64,000 nucleotides of DNA, from the NCBI GenBank assembly GCA_001970955.1, contig MPUH01000204.1:18786-82785 (forward strand), given 5' to 3'. The DNA comes from Stentor coeruleus. Taxonomy: Eukaryota; Ciliophora; Heterotrichea; Heterotrichida; Stentoridae. The notes under the pieces were generated by a model. It was not told the DNA's origin, made no database searches, and saw only the letters and a list, made by a program, of their open reading frames with translations. Below, one piece after another: positions 58,254-64,000 of the stretch. The stretch's first letter is position 1; the number at the start of each line of letters is the position of its first letter. A program made the translations under genes and the position numbers.

Positions 58254-58690
58254 ATAATTAAAAATTTGTTTGAAGTATTTTAGTATTGCTAAAGAAAATA
58301 TGATTATTTTGATTTTGTGATTTGTTATAGATAATGATTATTTGTTAGATGTAATAATTATTCATGTATAATGTAAGGATTTTTTTAGAGAATTATTATT
58401 AGATTTAAAGAAGGAATCAAAGAGTTGGGGTATATGTTTAGAAGCTATATACAAATTTTGGGGAAATATTGGCAACTTGTTGGGTTTTTGTTTTTTCCTA
58501 TTTTAAAACTATTCCCAAAGCTCTTTTAACAGCGAATTCCAAATTATCCTCAAATTAAATAAATAAAATCAACTTTTATTATATTTTACAACTAGCTTAT
58601 TATGAATAAATCATGCAAAGACCTAATTTTAAACTTATTTTAAGATTGAACCGCTGCCTCAGGAATTTTTTATAGAAACGGATATAATAA
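58254..58690. other. Intergenic region, nothing recognised
   Basis: It is G-rich after the STIL stop to about 58480, then C-rich toward the start of the acidic-protein gene. No exon was seen. Confidence 0.45.
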
Positions 58691-61600
58691 ATGGTAAAGA
58701 GATACTTATTTGTGCTTGTACTTCTTCTTAGTAGCTCATATGCACAAGATGAACTTACAGATTCCGATCCAGTTGATGATTCTGTTGAATCTACAGATTC
58801 AGTAGTCAGTCTAGACTCATTAGTTGCAGAAGCAGAAGCAGAATTAAGTGATGATGAATTAGTATCTTCAACAGATATATTAGAAGATGCAAATGCATTA
58901 GCTAACGTCCTCAATGAAATGCAAGAGACTGAAACAGAAACCGTTATCATCCTAGACACTGAATATAATCAAGAATCTTTAGCTAGTTACATTGAAGAAC
59001 TTGAAATACAATCTCAGGAACAAGAAGATATAGAAAACGCTGTAGCTGATGCAGAAGACATTTTAGATGATGGGGATGATCTTGATCCAACATCATTACA
59101 ACTTTATGATTATGCCGAAAGTCTTCAAATAGTTCTTGATCTTATGGATGAAGATGATGTTGCTGTTATATCAGGTGAAGAATATACTTATACTGAGTTA
59201 CAAGAACTTATAAATGAAACCTTAGAAGATGCTGAAGAAACTGAAGATGAAGAAGAAGCTGAAGAAGAAGCTTTAGAAGCACTTACTGATGATTTAGTTG
59301 AAGAAATCATAGTTGCTTTAGAAAGTGATGATCTTACTGATGAAGAGGCTGTTGAATTAGAAAATGATATAGAAGAATTGTTGATTATTGCTGATGAAGA
59401 TGTTGTTATTGAATTAGATAATGATGAAACTGAAGATGAAGAATTAACTTTAGATGACTTATCTTCACTTGAAGAGGATTTAGAAGAAGAGTTAAATATT
59501 GATGAAGATGAAGCAGAGGAAAATCTTGATGCAGAACTTTCAGATAGTGAAGAAAGTGAAAGTTCTGAAGATTTAGAAGAGGATCTTGAAGCTGTTGAAG
59601 ATGCAATTGAAGCATTAGATGATGATTCTACAATCACTATAGATGGTGAAGATTATGATGAAGAAGAACTTGAAAGTCTTGCTGATGAGATTGAATTAGA
59701 CCTTGAAAGCCAAACTGAACTTGAAGAATCTGTTGAAGAAGTTAATGAAATTCTTGAAGATGATGACCTTTCATCTGAAGAACTTGATGATTTAGTTGAA
59801 GCTTTAGATGAAGTTGTTGATAATATGGAAGAAGATGATACTGTTGTTATTGATGATGAAATCTTAACAGTTGATGAAGTTGAAGAATTGGCTGAAGAAA
59901 CCCTTGAAGATGCTGAAGAAGCTGAAGAACTTGAAGTTATAGCCGCTGAAGAAGCTGAGGCATTAGAAGAAGAATTAGCTATAGTGGCTTCAGAATCATT
60001 AGAATCTGATGATTTAACTTTAGATGAAGAAGAAGAACTTTTAGATGTTTTAGAAGAACTTGTTGCATCTTTAGAAGAAGATGAAGAAGTTATTATAGAT
60101 GGAGACGAATTAACAACCGAAGAACTTGAAGAAGAAATTGAAGATCTTGAAGAAGATATTGCTGAAGCTGAAGAAATCATTGAAGCTGAAAGTGTTATTG
60201 AAGATGGTGAAGAAGCTACAGCTGAAGATTATGAGGATTTAATTGATGAGTTAGAAGATTTAGACTTAGACGATGATGAAAGTATTGTTATTGACGGTGA
60301 AGAAATCGAAGGGGAAGATGAGCTTGAAGAATACATTGAAGATTTAGAAGAGCTTGTTGAAGATATTGAAGATGTTGAAGCTTTAGAAGAAGAAATTAGT
60401 GAAGCAGAAGCTTTAATGGTTGATTTAGAAACAGCAGACTCAGTTCAATTGTTTGAATTAGCTGAAGAACTTATGGATGTCCTTGATTTAATGGATGAAG
60501 ATGAAACTGTTCAAATTAACGATGTTGGTTATAGTTATGATGCTCTTGAAGATTATATCGATGATTTATATGAAGAATCAGAAGTTCTTCAACATGAAGA
60601 AGCCCTTGATGAAGCTGTAGAAGAAGCTATTATCGCTTTAGGTGATGGGACTACATCAGAACAACTTATAGCTTATGTTACTGAATTAGAAGAATTACTT
60701 GATATAATGGAAGAAGATGATATTGTTATTATAAATGATATTGAATATAACGAAGATGATATTGAAGATGAAATTGATGATGTTTCTGAACAAGCTCAAG
60801 AACTTAAAGATATCGAAGATTTAGAAGCTGCTATTGAAGCTGTAGAAGATAATCAAGATATTGAAGATGAGGAGCTTGATACATCAACTGAAGTACAAGA
60901 AGTTATTGATGATTATGAAATTTTGATTGAAGTTATGGAAGATACTGATGAACTTGTTGTTGATATAAATGATGAAGAAACTACAATTGATGATTTAGAA
61001 GATGATGTTGAAGATCTTAATGTAGTATTAACTGATTTAGCTTCACAAGAAGAACTTGATTCTTTAGCTGAAGAAATAGAAGTATATGTTCTTCAATATG
61101 TATCTGAAGATGGTACAGTTTATATATCCGCAGAACAATTAGCAGGGGAATTAGCTTTATGGAAAGAACTTCAAGAGGCATTAGATGAAGGTGAAGTAGT
61201 TTTTGTTAATGGTTTTGAATACACAATCGATAATATTGATGACTTTATTGCTGTAGTTGAAGATACAGTAATTTATCTTGATGAAAATGATTTAATTCAA
61301 GTTGTCATTGATGGGGTTATATCTTATATGCCTGAAGATGATTATGATCATATGGTTGCTGTTGATAAAGCTGTAGATACTGCAAATGAAATTCTAGATC
61401 AAGATGAGCTAACTTCTGATGATCTTTATGAACTAGCTGATGTATTAGAAATTCTTCTTGATTTGATTTATGATGATGAAATTGTAGTTTTAGATGGAGT
61501 TGAATACAATTACGAAGAACTGGATATTTTAATAGATGAAGTAAAATCTGAAGCTTTAAATGCTGATCATCAAGAAGATATCGATGAATTAGCAGCTGAA

Positions 61601-63058
61601 GTTGAAGAGCTTATTCAAAACAATGATGAATGGACTACTCAAGCTGAACTTACTGCCCTTATAACTGCATGGGAAGATCTTTTAAGTATAATGGAAACTG
61701 GGGATATCGTTATTGTTGATTATAAAGAATATGATATTGAATCTATCCAAAATGAAATATCTGAACTCATTGCACAAAATCAAGAATTAGAAAGCGGTAA
61801 AGTCCTTTATACCGACCCAGAGACTGGAGAAGTTGAAGAAACTCAAGCTCAAGTTACACAGTCATCAACACTTACAAGTCAAGCTTATCATGATCTTATA
61901 ACATCATCTGCTGGTTATAATGAAAATATCCCAGTTGTTTCAACAGCAACAAAATCTGATTTTATTGCTACTAAAAGTGGAGTACCATTAAGTAAAATTA
62001 TTATAACACCTGAAAGTGATACAACTGCTACAACTTTCTTACAGACTACTCAAGATGCTGATGAAAGCTTAGATCGTGATGAAGATGAAGCACCTGAAGA
62101 AGATGCTGATCCAGAAGAAGAGTATCAAGAAGGAGAAACAGTTTTTATTTTAGCTACAACTTTTATTACTGGGGATTTAGGTACTGGAAAAGTATATATG
62201 ATACCTGAAGATGATCCTGAAAATTATTCTGAAGTTATTATTGGTTTAGATGAACCAGTTGGTGTATGTTTTGATGTTAATCATAATTTCTTGTATGTTG
62301 CTGATCAGGGTGGTTTGACTGAAGGTGGAATATATCAGTATCAAATTGACTGGAGTCCAGAAGATGAAACTTTTACTCTTGATAATGAAGTTTACGTACA
62401 AATTTACTCTGGCACTCCAGGTGATTGTAAAGTTGATGCTTATGGGAATTTGTATTTCACTGATGTTATAAGCAATTCAATTCATAAGTCTACATATGCA
62501 GATTTATATAGTGGGTTTATTAATACTTATACGGTTTTATATCAACCTGATGATGAGACTATAGAAATTAATAGACCATCTGGAATTGAAGTATATGAAA
62601 GCGAAGATCTTTATTTTGTTAATAATGCTGATGGAACTTTATATGGAACACTTAATAAAGCTGAAGCTGAAATTGAAGAAACTAATGAAGAAAATATCAA
62701 TATACTTACAGAAGAAAGTATCCCTGCTTGGGGTTTAGCTTTAGGTGAAAAACATGCTTATTACTCTTTAGATAATGGAAATATAAATGCTTATCATTTA
62801 GATGATAGAACTACTGAAACTGTATCGAGTGAATTTTTTATTGCCCCAAGAGGACTTTGTTATGGAGATGGAGATGTTTATGTTACTGATAATGGACTTG
62901 GAGCTATTTACAAATTAGATGAAGAGGGAGAAGATAGTGAACCTGAGCTTATGTTTTTCATTCAGGCTGTAACTTCATGTTTCTGTGTCAATGTTGAAGA
63001 CTCAGATGGAGCGTGGATTGTATCAGTTGCTTTTTCGGTTGTTTTCCTCTTTAATTAG
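58691..63058 (+). CDS. Giant acidic repeat protein, secreted or GPI-anchored, with C-terminal beta-propeller
   Basis: A 1455-residue protein. The N-terminus MVKRYLFVLVLLLSSSYAQDE is a clear signal peptide. Residues about 25-1060 are extremely acidic (Glu, Asp, Leu, Val, Ile) and made of about 13 degenerate repeats of 65-80 residues. Each unit has a helix, a 'LMDEDD.V.I..EEY' turn (e.g. IMEEDDIVIINDIEYNEDD, LIYDDEIVVLDGVEYNYEE) and a second helix. Residues about 1130-1430 look like an NHL/SMP-30-type beta-propeller (EPVGVCFDVNHNFLYVADQG, GDCKVDAYGNLYFTD, GDGDVYVTDNGLGAIYKL). The end DGAWIVSVAFSVVFLFN resembles a GPI-attachment signal. Calcium binding at the surface is plausible (inference). 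No intron. Confidence 0.88.
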   Translation: MVKRYLFVLVLLLSSSYAQDELTDSDPVDDSVESTDSVVSLDSLVAEAEAELSDDELVSSTDILEDANALANVLNEMQETETETVIILDTEYNQESLASYIEELEIQSQEQEDIENAVADAEDILDDGDDLDPTSLQLYDYAESLQIVLDLMDEDDVAVISGEEYTYTELQELINETLEDAEETEDEEEAEEEALEALTDDLVEEIIVALESDDLTDEEAVELENDIEELLIIADEDVVIELDNDETEDEELTLDDLSSLEEDLEEELNIDEDEAEENLDAELSDSEESESSEDLEEDLEAVEDAIEALDDDSTITIDGEDYDEEELESLADEIELDLESQTELEESVEEVNEILEDDDLSSEELDDLVEALDEVVDNMEEDDTVVIDDEILTVDEVEELAEETLEDAEEAEELEVIAAEEAEALEEELAIVASESLESDDLTLDEEEELLDVLEELVASLEEDEEVIIDGDELTTEELEEEIEDLEEDIAEAEEIIEAESVIEDGEEATAEDYEDLIDELEDLDLDDDESIVIDGEEIEGEDELEEYIEDLEELVEDIEDVEALEEEISEAEALMVDLETADSVQLFELAEELMDVLDLMDEDETVQINDVGYSYDALEDYIDDLYEESEVLQHEEALDEAVEEAIIALGDGTTSEQLIAYVTELEELLDIMEEDDIVIINDIEYNEDDIEDEIDDVSEQAQELKDIEDLEAAIEAVEDNQDIEDEELDTSTEVQEVIDDYEILIEVMEDTDELVVDINDEETTIDDLEDDVEDLNVVLTDLASQEELDSLAEEIEVYVLQYVSEDGTVYISAEQLAGELALWKELQEALDEGEVVFVNGFEYTIDNIDDFIAVVEDTVIYLDENDLIQVVIDGVISYMPEDDYDHMVAVDKAVDTANEILDQDELTSDDLYELADVLEILLDLIYDDEIVVLDGVEYNYEELDILIDEVKSEALNADHQEDIDELAAEVEELIQNNDEWTTQAELTALITAWEDLLSIMETGDIVIVDYKEYDIESIQNEISELIAQNQELESGKVLYTDPETGEVEETQAQVTQSSTLTSQAYHDLITSSAGYNENIPVVSTATKSDFIATKSGVPLSKIIITPESDTTATTFLQTTQDADESLDRDEDEAPEEDADPEEEYQEGETVFILATTFITGDLGTGKVYMIPEDDPENYSEVIIGLDEPVGVCFDVNHNFLYVADQGGLTEGGIYQYQIDWSPEDETFTLDNEVYVQIYSGTPGDCKVDAYGNLYFTDVISNSIHKSTYADLYSGFINTYTVLYQPDDETIEINRPSGIEVYESEDLYFVNNADGTLYGTLNKAEAEIEETNEENINILTEESIPAWGLALGEKHAYYSLDNGNINAYHLDDRTTETVSSEFFIAPRGLCYGDGDVYVTDNGLGAIYKLDEEGEDSEPELMFFIQAVTSCFCVNVEDSDGAWIVSVAFSVVFLFN

Positions 63059-64000
63059 ATAATTTTAGTAAATTGAATTAGAAAATTGGATGAAGGGTGA
63101 AGGCTTGTCTGAGTTTTTTAAGAAAGGTTTAGAGTGGTAAAGGGAAAATGCTTTCCATTTTTTTGCAAATTAATTTGGTTTTTGTTTGAATTGTGATATG
63201 TTTATTATAAAAATTATTTGAATAATTTATAAATGCATTGTATTAAGAGATGCTATAATGAAATAAAGATGATGTGGGGTTTTTTTTTTTACTTATTTTG
63301 TTTATTTTCTAATAAATTATATATGTTTAAGATAGTAATTAATGAGTTTTCTTTAGTGCATAAGACTTCAAAGAAATAAAGTAAATTTATTATTTAGTCA
63401 TTTATTAAAATACAAAATTTACTTGAAAATAAATGCTTTAAAAGAGATGTTTATATTAAAACATCATACCTCATATCAACTTAGTATTATATAAATCACT
63501 AAGACAATTTCATATGATACAACAACTAAATACAGATTCAATTATGAATTTATAAGTTTAGAAAGATTTTAGAAGCATATTTGTCATGCTCTAATATAAA
63601 TATCAATAGCTAATCTTTTACATAATCTATTATAAATACCAAAGCCAATCTTATATTTTCTTATATTAAATCTCCCTATACTAAGATAAATTAAATTGCC
63701 TAGCCTAAAATGAATAATAAAAATTAAACAGCTTAAATTGCCTAAAATTTCAATCCTAAATTACAATTGAAATGTTAAAAAATCTATAACCACATTATAA
63801 TAATCCATAAAAAAATACACAATAATTTCTAATAAAAACATAAATTTCTCTACAACAAAATAGCATTGAAAGCACTTGAAATATAATCAAAATTATCTTC
63901 TAATCAAGAAAACTAACAAAAGATTAAATTAAAGACTGTCTTTTAGAATTTATATAGTAAAGAAGATCCCTTATATCTGTCTTGATAAGATTAGATTAGA
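63059..64000. other. Intergenic region to window end, no gene recognised
   Basis: It is G-rich to about 63260 (3' flank of the acidic-protein gene), then C-rich and G-poor from about 63450 to the end. By the flank rule this predicts either a plus-strand gene starting, or a minus-strand gene ending, just beyond 64000. Confidence 0.45.

Noticed and set aside
59188-60180. Long minus-strand frames rich in Ser or Leu (59188-59637, 59653-60180, 59406-59615)
   Set aside because: They are mirror images of the repetitive acidic codons (GAA, GAT) of the plus-strand gene and have no start context or protein-like composition.
1-64000. Reassigned stop codons (TAA/TAG as Gln or TGA as Trp) for the whole genome
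   Set aside because: Long recognisable proteins such as phosphoglucomutase, ALDH12 and TCF25 run without any in-frame stop and end at sensible stops; TGA ends the PP2C gene.

Overview
The window is a compact, very AT-rich piece of a ciliate macronuclear genome, most like the heterotrich Stentor (inference). Three things point there. (1) Broken reading frames rejoin exactly when 15- or 16-base introns are removed. Ten such introns start GTA, end AG and carry an adenine six bases from their 3' end. (2) The genetic code is standard: long genes run with TGG for Trp, no in-frame TAA, TAG or TGA, and at least one gene (PP2C) ends in TGA. (3) The gene content is ciliate-like: basal-body, MORN, sperm-tail PG-rich and RCC1 proteins and a parafusin-type phosphoglucomutase. 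I saw no tRNA, rRNA, transposon, CRISPR array or telomere.

Layout. 1-11.9 kb: end of an ABC half-transporter, a C2-like/coiled-coil protein, a lipid-anchored pseudokinase, a small basic protein, phosphoglucomutase, an unknown protein, a leucine-rich-repeat protein and TCF25/Rqc1. 13-20.5 kb: a tiny MGNC protein, then a minus-strand run of WD40, RCC1/coiled-coil, a small basic protein and PP2C. 21.5-27 kb: PDCD5, an STPGR protein, a FYVE-like prenylated protein and an IQ/MORN protein. 27-36.8 kb: two unknown frames split by an in-frame stop, an F-box/LRR-like protein, a PH-like protein, an orphan, a second MORN protein, a TMBIM channel-like protein and a small unknown. 38-48 kb: a LIN54-type CXC protein, a RING/IBR protein fused to a PARP catalytic domain, an IQ protein, a J-protein, plant-type P5C dehydrogenase (ALDH12) and a kinesin-light-chain-like TPR protein, with two probable decayed genes around the J-protein. 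48-64 kb: a paralogue of the first C2/coiled-coil protein that ends in a GAR domain, four orphan small proteins, a STIL/Ana2/SAS-5-like centriole assembly protein and a giant acidic secreted protein.

No operon logic links the genes, but two themes recur. One is cytoskeleton and basal body (STIL, GAR, STPGR, MORN, RCC1, IQ). The other is lipid anchoring at the membrane: four proteins begin MG with nearby Cys and two end in CaaX-like boxes. Noncoding flanks are strand-asymmetric: 5' flanks are often C-rich and G-poor on the coding strand, and 3' flanks G-rich and C-poor.

Four isolated N bases sit between exact direct repeats of 36-73 bp. They look like unmerged contig overlaps, and one of them damages the TPR gene.
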